DNA of 64,000 nt from Glycomyces sambucus (GTDB lineage: Bacteria > Actinomycetota > Actinomycetes > Mycobacteriales > Micromonosporaceae), in NCBI RefSeq assembly GCF_900102815.1, contig NZ_FNGF01000003.1:1-64000 (forward strand), given 5' to 3'. Made by a program: the position numbers and the translations under genes. The notes below the pieces were generated by a model. That model saw only the letters and a program-made list of their open reading frames with translations. It searched no databases and had not been told where the DNA came from. Positions 33,824-43,689 of this stretch are shown here, one piece after another (the stretch's first letter is position 1; each line of letters starts with the position of its first letter).

Positions 33824-34321
33824 ATGGACGGCCGTGACTACTTGGCCGACCTGTTGGGTAACGTTCCGGAGTGGCAGGTTCGCGCATTGTGCGCGCAGAC
33901 CGACCCGGAGGCGTTCTTCCCCGAGAAGGGGGGCTCCACGCGGGATGCGAAACGCATCTGCGCGCGGTGCGAGGTCAAAGAGAACTGTCTGCAGTACGCA
34001 CTCGACCACGACGAGCGCTTCGGGATCTGGGGCGGGCTCTCAGAACGCGAGCGCCGCAAGATCAAGCGCCAGGCCCGGGAAGCGGCGCGCCGGCGCCACG
34101 AGCGGCTGCCGGTGGTGGTGTGCCTGCCGAGCCCGATGATCAACCCCGCGCTCGCCGCGGAGTTCGCCTTCACGGCGGAGACGCCGCTCGCGGAACCGGT
34201 CCTCTCGGGGGGCTTCCGCAGCGAGGCGCTGATGGACGAACTGGTCGGGCCCCGCCGGGGCGAGCCGGCCGCACCGCGGGCCGCCGAGCCCGCGACCGAG
34301 CGCGTGCCCGTGGCGGCGTGA
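33824..34321 (+). CDS. whiB2: WhiB family iron-sulfur regulator (WhiB2/WhmD-like)
   Basis: Redox-sensitive [4Fe-4S] transcription factor linked to cell division and septation in actinobacteria. 165 residues. The four cluster cysteines are C23, C46, C49 and C55 (ALCAQTDPEAFFP, RICARCEVKENC); the GIWGG turn and a basic helix KIKRQAREAARRRHER follow. A longer, proline/alanine-rich C-terminus of about 75 residues extends beyond the core. Start at ATG 33824 with GAGGAGGCGG ahead. The neighbourhood (zincin, DUF3499, manB, SIS, manA) is the same as around whiB2 in Mycobacterium, which supports the subfamily call. Confidence 0.9.
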   Translation: MDGRDYLADLLGNVPEWQVRALCAQTDPEAFFPEKGGSTRDAKRICARCEVKENCLQYALDHDERFGIWGGLSERERRKIKRQAREAARRRHERLPVVVCLPSPMINPALAAEFAFTAETPLAEPVLSGGFRSEALMDELVGPRRGEPAAPRAAEPATERVPVAA

Positions 34322-34345
34322 GGGACATCCCTACTACGAGCGGAT

Positions 34346-34377
34346 GAAGGGGCGGGACCGATCGGTTCCGCCCCTTC
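34346..34377. terminator. Bidirectional hairpin terminator
   Basis: GAAGGGGCGG (34346-34355) pairs with CCGCCCCTTC (34368-34377); the inner bases GACCG/CGGTT extend the stem with one G-T pair. It lies between the convergent whiB and metallopeptidase-like genes. Confidence 0.7.
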
Positions 34378-34383
34378 GCCCGT

Positions 34384-34815
34384 TCAGAACTCCAGGTCCT
34401 CCGGCGGCAGGTTGAGCAGGGACGCGAGCTGCTCGGTGAGCACCGAGCGCACCAGCGACTCCGTGTCGGCCTTGCTCTCGCCGCGCAGCTCGATCGGCCT
34501 GCGGTAGAGCACGATCCGCGGCGAGGCCGCGACCGTGCCGGGCTGGGCCGGGTAGAGCTTGGAGAGCGGCACGCCGCGGTCCTCGACGATGTCGGCGTCG
34601 TACGTCTGCGACTCGGGCGGGACCTCGTCTACGGCGAACTCGATGTGCCGCAGGTCGGTGAACTTCGAACCCAGGGTCTCCGCGAGCCGCCGCTCGATCG
34701 AGACGACCGACTCCATCACCAGCGCGTCGAACTCCTCGACGGGCGTGCGACGCATCGGCAGGGCCCCGGGCGCCAGCGGCCCCCGCATCCCCCGTCCGTG
34801 TCGATCTCTCCGCAT
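34384..34815 (-). CDS. Metallopeptidase-family (zincin-like) protein without the HExxH motif
   Basis: 143 residues, similar in layout to the small zincin-like family DUF1025 (PF06262): PVEEFDALVMESVVSIERRL, IEFAVDEVPPES, RIVLYRRPIEL and a final helix. Active relatives have HExxH in that final helix; here it reads VRSVLTEQLASLLNLPPEDL, with no zinc-binding histidines. The same loss is, to my knowledge, usual for actinobacterial members at this locus beside whiB2, so this is a conserved non-catalytic form. Start taken at ATG 34815; shorter starts at 34788 and 34755 are possible. Confidence 0.78.
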   Translation of the reverse strand: MRRDRHGRGMRGPLAPGALPMRRTPVEEFDALVMESVVSIERRLAETLGSKFTDLRHIEFAVDEVPPESQTYDADIVEDRGVPLSKLYPAQPGTVAASPRIVLYRRPIELRGESKADTESLVRSVLTEQLASLLNLPPEDLEF

Positions 34816-34936
34816 GGGGCCACCTTAGCGTCCGGGTCCGACGAATCCGGCCCCCGCGACGCCCCGCGGCGCGAATCGATCCGCGGCCACTGGTCAGCAA
34901 CACCGACTTCGACACCGCGAGTGGTAGTTTCGTGGG

Positions 34937-35377
34937 GTGAGGTCGGATCGGCGTTGCTCCCGGAACGGCTGCCGCCAGCCTGCGGTGGCCACTTTGACAT
35001 ATATCTACTCGGATTCGACGGCTGTGGTCGGCCCGCTCTCGACGGCGCGGGAACCCCACAGCTACGACCTGTGTGACGCGCATGCCCGGCGCCTCACCGT
35101 GCCCCACGGTTGGGAGCTCGTCAGGCACCAGGGCGACTACGCCGTGCCCATGCCCACCGACGACGACCTGGTGGCCCTGGCCAACGCCGTGCGCGAGGCC
35201 GCCGTCGGCGAGCGCCACGAGGACCCCGGCGCGCCCGAGGACGCCGCGACGCTGGCGAGCCGCCGCCTCGCCGAGGCAGAACCGTCTCCGCGGCAGGGCT
35301 ACCGGCCCGCGGGGCCCCAGTTCGGTGCCCGCCGTCACCTCCGGGTGGTGTCCGGCGACGAGGACGCGCAGCGCTAG
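34937..35377 (+). CDS. DUF3499 family protein
   Basis: 146 residues. The N-terminus carries a probable zinc site, CSRNGC near residues 7-12 and CDAHARRL near residue 46, with the family segment RQPAVATLTYIYSDSTAVVG and the basic/aromatic WELVRHQGDY. Function unknown; conserved among actinobacteria between whiB2 and manB. Start at GTG 34937 with TAGTTT 6 bases ahead, the leaderless promoter layout. The C-terminal third is variable and charged. Confidence 0.85.
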   Translation: MRSDRRCSRNGCRQPAVATLTYIYSDSTAVVGPLSTAREPHSYDLCDAHARRLTVPHGWELVRHQGDYAVPMPTDDDLVALANAVREAAVGERHEDPGAPEDAATLASRRLAEAEPSPRQGYRPAGPQFGARRHLRVVSGDEDAQR

Positions 35378-35502
35378 TCTCGTCTGCGGGGGCGGCCCTC
35401 CCGCAGCGGCGCGGTGCGGCCGCGGAGGCCACCTCCCCGACCGGCCCCGTTCGGCGACGCGCGAGCCGATCACAGGTAGGACACCGGAAAGGCGGCACAC
35501 CC

Positions 35503-36882
35503 GTGGCTCCCAAGCTCAGTGAATTCGTGAAGGCGTACGACGTCCGCGGACTCGTCGGCTCGCAGCTGACGCCCGCGGTCTTCGAGGCGATCGGCGCTGC
35601 CGCCGTCGCCGTCACCGGTGAGACGCGGTGGGCCGTCGGCCACGACATGCGCGACTCCGGCCCCGGCTTCGCCGAGGCGTTCGCGCGCGGCGCGACCCGC
35701 GCGGGGGCCGACGTCCTCGACGCCGGGCTCTGCTCCACCGACATGCTGTACTTCATCGCGGGGCGGCGCGACGTCGCCGGCGCGATGTTCACCGCCAGCC
35801 ACAACCCCGCCGAGTACAACGGCCTCAAGATGTGCCTGCCCGCCGCGCGGCCCATCGGCCTCGACACCGGCCTGGCCGACATCCGCGACAGGGCCCAGGC
35901 GATCCTCGACGGCGAGCCGGCCCCCGCGGCCGAGGCGCCCGGGACGTTCGCCGCGGAGGACTTCCTCTCCGCGTACGCCGCCTACATGCGCGAACTCGTG
36001 GACCTCTCCGGCATCCGCCCGCTCAAGGTCGTCGTCGACGCCGGCAACGGCATGGGCGGCCACACTGTCCCCGCGGTCCTCGGCGACCAGCTCCTCGCGG
36101 CGCTCCCGCTCGACATCGACCCGCTGTACTTCGAGCTCGACGGGACCTTCCCCAACCACGAGGCGAACCCGCTGGAGCCGGCGAACATCGTCGACCTCCA
36201 GGCCCGCGTGCGGGAGGTCGGCGCCGACCTCGGCCTGGCCTTCGACGGCGACGCCGACCGGTGCTTCGTCGTGGACGCCGACGGCGAGCCCGTCACCCCG
36301 TCCGCGATCACCGCGCTCATCGCCACCCGGGAACTCGCCAAGCACCCCGGCTCCGCGGTGTGCCACAACCTCATCACGTCCCGGGCCGTCCCCGAGATCG
36401 TCGCCGAGCACGGCGGCCGCCCCCTGCGCACCCGCGTCGGCCACTCGTACATCAAGGCGGTCATGGCCGAGGAGGACGCCGTCTTCGGCGGCGAGCACTC
36501 CGGGCACTACTACTTCAAGGACTTCTGGTTCGCCGACACCGGCATGCTCGCGGCCATGCACGTGCTCGCCGCCGTCGGCGGCTCGGACCAGACGCTCGCC
36601 GAGCTGGCCGCGGACTACGTCCGCTACACCGCCTCCGGCGAGATCAACTCCAAGGTGGCCGACCCCGCCGCGAAGATCGAAGAGGTCGCCGCCGCCTTCG
36701 GCGCCCGGGACGGCGTCGCGACCGACCGCCTCGACGGGCTCACCGTCTCCTTCGCAGACGGCTCCTGGGCCAACCTGCGCCCCTCCAACACCGAACCGCT
36801 GCTGCGGCTGAACGTCGAGGGCCCCGACACGGCCTCGATGGAACGGCTGCGCGACGACATCCTCCGCATCGTAAGGAACTAG
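35503..36882 (+). CDS. manB: Phosphomannomutase / phosphoglucomutase
   Basis: Interconverts mannose-6- and mannose-1-phosphate (many members also act on glucose phosphates). 459 residues, full length. The active serine is S99 in FTASHNPAEYNGLK; the magnesium loop is DGDADR at 248-253; the sugar-binding GEHSGHYYF and the phosphate-binding RPSNTEP loop near the end are intact. Start at GTG 35503 (VAPKLSEFVKAYDVRG). It is the second of three GDP-mannose genes in this region and is 3 bases from the Trm112 gene. Confidence 0.93.
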   Translation: MAPKLSEFVKAYDVRGLVGSQLTPAVFEAIGAAAVAVTGETRWAVGHDMRDSGPGFAEAFARGATRAGADVLDAGLCSTDMLYFIAGRRDVAGAMFTASHNPAEYNGLKMCLPAARPIGLDTGLADIRDRAQAILDGEPAPAAEAPGTFAAEDFLSAYAAYMRELVDLSGIRPLKVVVDAGNGMGGHTVPAVLGDQLLAALPLDIDPLYFELDGTFPNHEANPLEPANIVDLQARVREVGADLGLAFDGDADRCFVVDADGEPVTPSAITALIATRELAKHPGSAVCHNLITSRAVPEIVAEHGGRPLRTRVGHSYIKAVMAEEDAVFGGEHSGHYYFKDFWFADTGMLAAMHVLAAVGGSDQTLAELAADYVRYTASGEINSKVADPAAKIEEVAAAFGARDGVATDRLDGLTVSFADGSWANLRPSNTEPLLRLNVEGPDTASMERLRDDILRIVRN

Positions 36883-36885
36883 CCC

Positions 36886-37098
36886 ATGCCCGCCACCGCG
36901 CCCAAGCCAGTGCTCCTCGAACTGCTGCGCTGCCCCGAGCCCCACCACGCCCCGCTCTCGTTCGACCGCGAGACCAACGCGCTCACCTGCTCGGAGTGCG
37001 CGAAGGTCTTCCGCGTCGAGGACGGCATCCCGGTGATGCTCCTCGACAGTGCCTCGCACAACGGCGCCACCGGCAGCGGCGGACCCGAGCAGTACTAG
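36886..37098 (+). CDS. Trm112 family protein
   Basis: 70 residues, a small zinc-ribbon-like protein: LLELLRCPEPHHAPLSFD, LTCSECAKVFRVEDGIPVML. Three cysteines (C16, C35, C38) are visible. Eukaryotic Trm112 activates methyltransferases; the bacterial role is not established, and it often lies next to nucleotide-sugar or cell-wall genes. Starts 3 bases after manB and is probably co-transcribed with it. Confidence 0.85.
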   Translation: MPATAPKPVLLELLRCPEPHHAPLSFDRETNALTCSECAKVFRVEDGIPVMLLDSASHNGATGSGGPEQY

Positions 37099-37180
37099 CG
37101 GGGCGCGGCGGGCACCCCGAGCGATCCCACCCGGCAACCGAAGCGAACCGCGACGGCCGCGAAGGCCAAGGAGGAACAGC

Positions 37181-38377
37181 ATGGGTCTCGACGACGACGG
37201 CATCGCCGGCATCACCGGCGACCGGCTCCCGGACGAGCGCCGCATCGAAGGCGACCTGAGCGAGTCGATCCGGCCCGGCGGCGCCTTGTGGGCGCTCGCC
37301 TCGGCCGGACCGCAGCTGCGCGAGTCGGCCGCGCTCGCCGCCGACGCCGGCCTCGCCGCGCTCGCGGAGGAGGGCCGCCCCCGGGCGGTCGTCGTCGCGG
37401 GCGTCGGCACCGCGGCCCGCACCGGCGACATCCTCGCCACCGTCGCCGGGCCCCGCTGCCCGGTCCCGATCCTCGGGCACCGCTCCGCGGGCGTCCCCGG
37501 CTGGGTCGGCGCCGCCGACGTCGTCATCGCCGTCTCCGCCTCCGGGCGCAGCCCCGAGGCGCTCGCCGCCGCCGAGGCCGCCGCCCGCCGCGGCGCCCGC
37601 CTGGTCGCCATCGGCGCCCCCGACTCCGAGCTCCAGGGCCTCGCCGAACGGGCCCGCGCCCCGTTCGTGGCCGTCCCGCGCCGCGCCCCCGCGCGCCTGA
37701 GCCTGTGGGCGCTCACCGTCCCGGTCCTCATGGCCGCCAGGGAACTCGGCCTCGTCAGCCTCGTGGAGGCCGACATCGCCGAGACCGCGCGGCGCCTCGA
37801 CGAGGACGCCGAGCGGTGCCGGCCCGACGCCGACGCGTACGTCAACCCGGCCAAGGAACTGGCGATGAACCTCGCCGGCTCCATCCCGGTCGTGTGGGGC
37901 TCCAGCCCGCTCGCGGGCGTCGCCGCCCGGCGCTTCGGCGACATGCTCGCGGCGAACTCCCGCTACCCGGTGGTCTCCGGCGAGCTCGGCGAGGTCGGCC
38001 GCGGCCGCGTGGGCCTCCTCGACGGCGTCTTCGGCTCGCTCGCCGAGGGACAGAAGGACATCTTCGCCGACCCCGACGATGACGACGAGCTCACGCGCCT
38101 GCGGATCGTGCTCATGCGCGACGACGGCCTCGACGGCGACGACACCACGCCCAAGCCCGACACGCGCCGCGCCGACGCCGTCGCCGACCTCGCCGGGCGC
38201 CGCGGCGTCCGCTGTGACGTGCTCCCGGCCGAGGGCGGCTGCGCCCTGGAGCGGCTCGCCTCGCTCATCGCCGTCCCCGACTTCGCGTCGGTGTACCTCG
38301 CCCTCGCGCACGGCCTCGACCCCATGCGGGTCCCCGCCGTCTCGGAGATGAAGGACCTCACTCTCGGCGCCGAATAG
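37181..38377 (+). CDS. SIS domain protein (phosphosugar isomerase-like)
   Basis: 398 residues with a sugar-isomerase fold: AVVVAGVGTAARTGDIL, VIAVSASGRSPEALAAAEAA, IPVVWGSSPLAGVAARRFGD and ANSRYPVVSGELGEVG. It resembles the bifunctional phosphoglucose/phosphomannose isomerase family and the protein between manB and manA in Mycobacterium (TobH-type). Several expected catalytic residues cannot be checked by eye. Start at ATG 37181 after AAGGAGGAACAGC. Confidence 0.85.
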   Translation: MGLDDDGIAGITGDRLPDERRIEGDLSESIRPGGALWALASAGPQLRESAALAADAGLAALAEEGRPRAVVVAGVGTAARTGDILATVAGPRCPVPILGHRSAGVPGWVGAADVVIAVSASGRSPEALAAAEAAARRGARLVAIGAPDSELQGLAERARAPFVAVPRRAPARLSLWALTVPVLMAARELGLVSLVEADIAETARRLDEDAERCRPDADAYVNPAKELAMNLAGSIPVVWGSSPLAGVAARRFGDMLAANSRYPVVSGELGEVGRGRVGLLDGVFGSLAEGQKDIFADPDDDDELTRLRIVLMRDDGLDGDDTTPKPDTRRADAVADLAGRRGVRCDVLPAEGGCALERLASLIAVPDFASVYLALAHGLDPMRVPAVSEMKDLTLGAE

Positions 38378-38512
38378 CGGAGCACCAGCTCAAGGCCGTG
38401 GACGGCGCCGCCGTCCGCGGCCTGCGCCGTACCGCCGCCCTGGGGCGGTGAGACGCGAGAGCCGAACCGATAGAGTTGGGGCCTCCGGAGAAGAGACAGG
38501 TGAGGAGCGGCG

Positions 38513-39661
38513 GTGCAGGGGCTCTACGGCGTCATCCGCAACTACGCGTGGGGATCGCAGGACGACATCGCCAGGCTCCAGGGCCGCGAGGTGCCCGCGG
38601 ACCTGCCCGAGGCGGAGGAGTGGTTCGGCGCCCACCACAGCGCGCCCTCGACCCTCCACGACGGGCGGCCCCTCGACGCCGCGATCGCCTCGGACCCCGC
38701 GGGGATGCTCGGCGACCGCGCCCTCGACCGGTTCGGGCCCAAGCTCCCGTTCCTGCTCAAGCTCCTCGCGGCCGGCAAGCCCCTGTCGCTCCAGGCGCAC
38801 CCCAACGCCCGCCAGGCCCACTCGGGCCACCAGCGGGAGATGCGCATCGGCATCGACGCGGCCTACCGCAACTACGTGGACGACAACCACAAGCCCGAGA
38901 TGCTGGTGGCGCTCACCGAGTTCCGCGCCATGTGCGGCTTCCGCGACCCGCTGGAGGCCGCCGCCGACATCGAGGCGCTCGCCGTCCCCGAGCTCGAAGG
39001 GCTCGCCGCGACGCTGCGCGACCGCAAGGCCGGGCTCCGCAAGGCCGTCCCCGACCTCCTCGGGCTCGCCCGCGAGGAGTGCCGGGCGATCATCGACGCC
39101 GCCGCGAAGGCCGCCTCCGAGCTCGACAGCGCCGACGGCGCCGACCTGGTCTCGCTGGCCCGGTCCTACCCCGACGACCCGGGCGTCCTGGTGAGTCTGC
39201 TGCTCAACCACATCACGCTCCAGCCGGGCGAGGCCGTGTACATGCCGGCCGGGAACCTCCACGCGTACCTGCACGGCTTCGGCGTCGAGGTCATGGCCGC
39301 CAGCGACAACGTGCTCCGCGGCGGCCTCACCAACAAGCGCGTCGACGTCCCCGAACTGCTGCGGGTCCTCGACTTCCAGGCCATCCCCGACCCGCGCACC
39401 ACCGCCGAGGACAACGGCCCGGTCCGCTCCTGGCCGGTCCCGATCGAGGACTTCGCGCTGCGCCGGGTCGAACTCACCGGCGGCCCGCAGACCATCGCGG
39501 TCGAGGGCCCGCGGATCTGCCTGTCCACCGGCGGGAACGTCACCGTCGCCGACGACGCCGGCGAGGCCGCGCTCTCCCCCGGCCGCGCCGCGTTCTCCGC
39601 GGGCACGGCCGGACCGGTCATCGCCAGCGGCACGGGCGAGCTGTTCATCGCCAGCGCCTGA
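38513..39661 (+). CDS. manA: Mannose-6-phosphate isomerase, class I
   Basis: Zinc enzyme converting fructose-6-phosphate to mannose-6-phosphate. 382 residues. Characteristic segments are YGVIRNYAWGSQDDIA, EEWFGAHHSAPS, LLAAGKPLSLQAHPNARQAH (zinc ligands Q and H), DDNHKPEMLVALTEF (zinc ligand E), EAVYMPAGNLHAYLHG (zinc ligand H) and SDNVLRGGLTNKRVDV. Start at GTG 38513 with AGGTGAGGAGCG ahead. Completes the GDP-mannose pathway with manB and manC. Confidence 0.93.
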   Translation: MQGLYGVIRNYAWGSQDDIARLQGREVPADLPEAEEWFGAHHSAPSTLHDGRPLDAAIASDPAGMLGDRALDRFGPKLPFLLKLLAAGKPLSLQAHPNARQAHSGHQREMRIGIDAAYRNYVDDNHKPEMLVALTEFRAMCGFRDPLEAAADIEALAVPELEGLAATLRDRKAGLRKAVPDLLGLAREECRAIIDAAAKAASELDSADGADLVSLARSYPDDPGVLVSLLLNHITLQPGEAVYMPAGNLHAYLHGFGVEVMAASDNVLRGGLTNKRVDVPELLRVLDFQAIPDPRTTAEDNGPVRSWPVPIEDFALRRVELTGGPQTIAVEGPRICLSTGGNVTVADDAGEAALSPGRAAFSAGTAGPVIASGTGELFIASA

Positions 39662-39671
39662 ACACGCGAGA

Positions 39672-39700
39672 ACGGCCCGACCGCTGAGCGGTCGGGCCGT
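39672..39700. terminator. Bidirectional hairpin terminator after manA
   Basis: ACGGCCCGACCG (39672-39683) and CGGTCGGGCCGT (39689-39700) pair perfectly around CTGAG, followed on the plus strand by TTT. It lies between manA and the convergent GNAT gene. Confidence 0.85.
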
Positions 39701-39729
39701 TTCCCGTCTGCAACGCGGGAATCTGCGCG

Positions 39730-40764
39730 CTAGGCGAGCTTCTTCTGGACGTCGAGGTCGCGGCACAGGGCGCGGTAGCCCATCGCCTCGTTGATGGCGA
39801 TCATGTGGTCGTTGACCTCGGCGTTCCAGGTGTGGATGTAGCGGATCTGCGGCCGGTAGCGGCGCATGAGGCGCTGGTTGGCGATCTTGAGGACCATGCC
39901 GAGGCGGTGGCCGCGGTGCTTCTGCTCGACGATGGTGTCCTGCTGCCAGGCGTGCAGCTCCTCGCCGGGGGTGAGGCCGATGCCGGACATGCCGGCGACC
40001 TCGCCGGACTCGACGTGGACGACGGCGCTGACGAACTGGGTCTGCCCGCGCTCCTTCATGGTCCACTCGGTGTTGCGGATGCGGGCGGCGTCGTAGACCG
40101 CGGGCCGGATGTCCAGCTCCTCGCCCATGGGCGGGTCGGTGTACATGCGCTCGTTCAGGGCCGCGTACCCGGCGAGGACCTCGTCGGGGCAGTCGTCGAT
40201 CCACTGCACCAGCTCGTATCCGGCGGCCTTGGCCCAGGCGTCGGCGTACAGCGACTCCAGGACGTCGTCGGCGACGACGGTGAGGTCGTTGCGGCGGTGG
40301 ATCTCCTGGTCGACGACCTTGTATCCGGCGGCCTTCGCGAAGTGCTGGCCGGCGTGGTCGAAGCGCTGTCCTCCGTCGAGGGAGTCGACGGCGAAGGCGA
40401 GGATCGTGTCGCGGCCGAGTTCGGCGGCGCGGCGCTCGGTGAAGTCGTTGAGCGCGGTGCCGATGCCCTGGCGGCGGCGGTCGGGGCGCACGTCGAGTTC
40501 GAGTTCGAGCAGGTGCTGGTTGTCCTGGGTCGGCATCGAGTACGTCAGGGAGCCGACGACCTCGCCGTCCTGGAGGGCCGTGTAGCGCTCCACGGCGAGG
40601 GAGTCGGGCCACAGCAGCAGGCGCAGGCGCTGGAAGGAGGGACTCGGCAGGGGCTCGCCCGGCAGGTCGTGCTCGGTGACGGCGCGCTGGGTGCGGATCC
40701 AGCCGTTGACCTGGTCGCGGTTCAGCGGGTCGATCGGGACGATCTCGATGTCAGGGTTGCTCAC
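39730..40764 (-). CDS. GNAT family N-acetyltransferase (tandem domains)
   Basis: 344 residues with two GNAT-like halves. The first has GEVVGSLTYSMP, then LELELDVRPDRRRQGIGTAL, an intact acetyl-CoA motif A (R/Q-x-x-G-x-G/A). The second has SGEVAGMSGIGLTPG and a weaker acetyl-CoA site, TIVEQKHRGHRLGMVLKIAN, ending in YIHTWNAEVNDHMIAINEAM, GYRALCRD. Acceptor unknown; tandem GNATs in actinobacteria include mycothiol synthase but the sequence here is not recognisably that enzyme. Start at GTG 40764. A sigma-70-type promoter at 40959-40986 and a terminator at 40833-40870 lie ahead, suggesting attenuation. Confidence 0.82.
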   Translation of the reverse strand: MSNPDIEIVPIDPLNRDQVNGWIRTQRAVTEHDLPGEPLPSPSFQRLRLLLWPDSLAVERYTALQDGEVVGSLTYSMPTQDNQHLLELELDVRPDRRRQGIGTALNDFTERRAAELGRDTILAFAVDSLDGGQRFDHAGQHFAKAAGYKVVDQEIHRRNDLTVVADDVLESLYADAWAKAAGYELVQWIDDCPDEVLAGYAALNERMYTDPPMGEELDIRPAVYDAARIRNTEWTMKERGQTQFVSAVVHVESGEVAGMSGIGLTPGEELHAWQQDTIVEQKHRGHRLGMVLKIANQRLMRRYRPQIRYIHTWNAEVNDHMIAINEAMGYRALCRDLDVQKKLA

Positions 40765-40832
40765 GCCCCGACCTTCTCGTATTTCGGGAGGCCCCGCAAT
40801 CGAATTTCAGGACAGCGCTTGCCAGTAGGCGC

Positions 40833-40870
40833 AAAAATGTGCCGGGCGGCCACCCCAGACCGCCCGGCAC
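40833..40870 (-). terminator. Intrinsic terminator in the GNAT leader (possible attenuator)
   Basis: Read on the minus strand, GTGCCGGGCGG pairs perfectly with CCGCCCGGCAC (plus-strand positions 40839-40849 and 40860-40870), and the hairpin is followed by ATTTTT. It is the only hairpin in the window followed by such a T-run. It sits about 70 bases before the GNAT start codon with no minus-strand gene upstream, so it can only act on the GNAT transcript. Confidence 0.7.
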
Positions 40871-40958
40871 TCCCCCCGGTTTGGTATCTCCGCTGCGCCG
40901 GTGGCGATGGTCTGGAACCCAGTGGATTCCCGCATCTCCGTGACGCTGCGTATCTGCA

Positions 40959-40986
40959 ATATTACCCACCGCCTCAGCAGTGTCAA
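40959..40986 (-). promoter_or_regulatory. Near-consensus sigma-70 promoter for the GNAT leader
   Basis: On the minus strand TTGACA (40986-40981), a 16-base spacer and TAATAT (40964-40959) make an almost perfect vegetative promoter. Transcription would begin near 40951, leaving a leader of about 185 bases before the GTG at 40764 that includes the terminator at 40833-40870. Confidence 0.75.
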
Positions 40987-41171
40987 GCAGAAACAGGGGT
41001 TGCGGCAAGAAATTTTCCGTGGCGCCTCCCACGCGACCGCCGCCACGCCTCTCACCTGCGATTCCGCAGTCGCGAGTCCGATTCGTACGGTTTCCGACCC
41101 GCGGTGCGGCGTGGCTGGCGCCACGGTGCCGTTCGGCGGCGGTCGAAGGGGCGGCGCGTAGCATTTCAGGC

Positions 41172-42607
<1,436 letters not shown>

Positions 42608-42617
<10 letters not shown>

Positions 42618-42741
42618 GCGAAGCGAAGGGACGGTAGCGGGGGCACAGCCGGTACTGAGCGAAGCGAAGGGACGGTAGCGGCCGCACAGCCGGTACTGAG
42701 CGAAGCGAAGGGACGGTAGCGGCGGCACAGCCGGTACTGAG
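42608..42741 (+). repeat. Tandem repeat duplicating the 3' end of ahcY
   Basis: Three tandem 41-base units (42608-42648, 42649-42689, 42690-42730) and a partial fourth (42731-42741). Each begins with CCGGTACTGA, the last codons and stop of ahcY, continues with GCGAAGCGAAGGGACGGTAG and ends with CGGNNGCACAG. The units differ only at two positions just before GCACAG (GG, CC, CG). Confidence 0.95.
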
Positions 42742-42748
42742 AGCGTGT

Positions 42749-42784
42749 CGGAGCGGCCCCGGCCTGTCGGCCGGGGCCGCTCCG
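42749..42784. terminator. Bidirectional hairpin terminator after ahcY
   Basis: CGGAGCGGCCCCGGCC (42749-42764) pairs perfectly with GGCCGGGGCCGCTCCG (42769-42784) around TGTC, a 16-bp stem. It separates the convergent ahcY and serine hydrolase genes. Confidence 0.85.
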
Positions 42785-42790
42785 CGTTCT

Positions 42791-43678
42791 CTAGAGGACG
42801 GCCTTGTCGATCACCGAGCGGGAGATCTTGGCGATCTCCTCGACGATCTGGATGCCGCGGGACTCGTTGGGGGCCTTGCTGGTCAGGATCGCCATGCGGA
42901 TGGCGGTCTGACCCGGGGCGCTGATGACGCCGCAGGAGTGGACGACCCACAGGCCGCCGAGCGAGGAGCGGGAGTCCCAGCCGTTCTTGACCCAGACCGT
43001 CTCGCCGGTCTTCTTCGCGGCCCGCAGGCCCCACGCCTGGACCGAGGCGACGCCGCCCATGAGCCAGCGCGCGTGGTCGACCTTCGCCTGGTCGAGGCGT
43101 CCCTTGTAGAGCAGCTGGTTGATGACCGAGAGCTGGTCGCCGACGTTGGTCTTGGTCAGGCCCCAGCGGCAGTCGTCCGAGGCCGTCGTGTACGCGAGGC
43201 CGTAGCGCACGTGCGCCGCCTTGAGGGCGTCGCAGCCGCCGAGGTGGTTGTAGACCGTGGTGGTCGAGTCGTTGTTCGACCAGACGATCATCTGCCGGGC
43301 GTGCTCGCGGATGTCGGCGGGGATCGCCTCGACCGAGCTGTACTCCTCCAGCAGCATCAGCAGGATCTCCATCTTGACGATGGAGGCGGTGTCGTGGATC
43401 CGGCGGGCGTAGGTGCCCACGGCCCGGGTGCCGCGCGTCATCTTGACGGACGCCTCGGTCTGGGTGCCGGTGGTCGCCAGGTACGCCTGGACGCGTTCGA
43501 AGAGCTCGGTGGAGAGTTCGGCGTCGGTCGGGCCGTCGGCCCAGGCCGCCGTCCCGATCAGGGAGGCGCCTCCGGCGAGGGCGACGGCTGCGGGGACCGC
43601 CGCCCTCAGGACCGTTCGGCGCGAGGGGCGGGGCCGGGGGGCCGGCTCCGCGTTGACTTGGGGTGGTTCGAGGGTCAT
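42791..43678 (-). CDS. Tat-exported serine hydrolase, beta-lactamase-like (first of a pair)
   Basis: 295 residues. The N-terminus is a twin-arginine signal (SRRTVLRAAVPAAVALAGGA), then AAWA as a likely cleavage site, so the enzyme acts outside the membrane. The penicillin-binding fold motifs are S-x-x-K in TASIVKMEIL, S-x-N in VWSNNDSTT, and K-N-G in VWVKNGWD in place of KTG. This matches class A beta-lactamase-related serine hydrolases (PF13354). It follows its paralogue at 43690 by 11 bases in one operon. Whether it acts on beta-lactams or peptidoglycan is not known; the KNG variant argues for caution. Confidence 0.82.
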   Translation of the reverse strand: MTLEPPQVNAEPAPRPRPSRRTVLRAAVPAAVALAGGASLIGTAAWADGPTDAELSTELFERVQAYLATTGTQTEASVKMTRGTRAVGTYARRIHDTASIVKMEILLMLLEEYSSVEAIPADIREHARQMIVWSNNDSTTTVYNHLGGCDALKAAHVRYGLAYTTASDDCRWGLTKTNVGDQLSVINQLLYKGRLDQAKVDHARWLMGGVASVQAWGLRAAKKTGETVWVKNGWDSRSSLGGLWVVHSCGVISAPGQTAIRMAILTSKAPNESRGIQIVEEIAKISRSVIDKAVL

Positions 43679-43689
43679 GTGGTTCCTAG

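Noticed and set aside
40990-41171. An S-adenosylhomocysteine riboswitch ahead of ahcY
   Set aside because: I searched by eye for the conserved SAH riboswitch core and hairpin layout and saw neither; the leader-like signals in this interval belong to the opposite strand.
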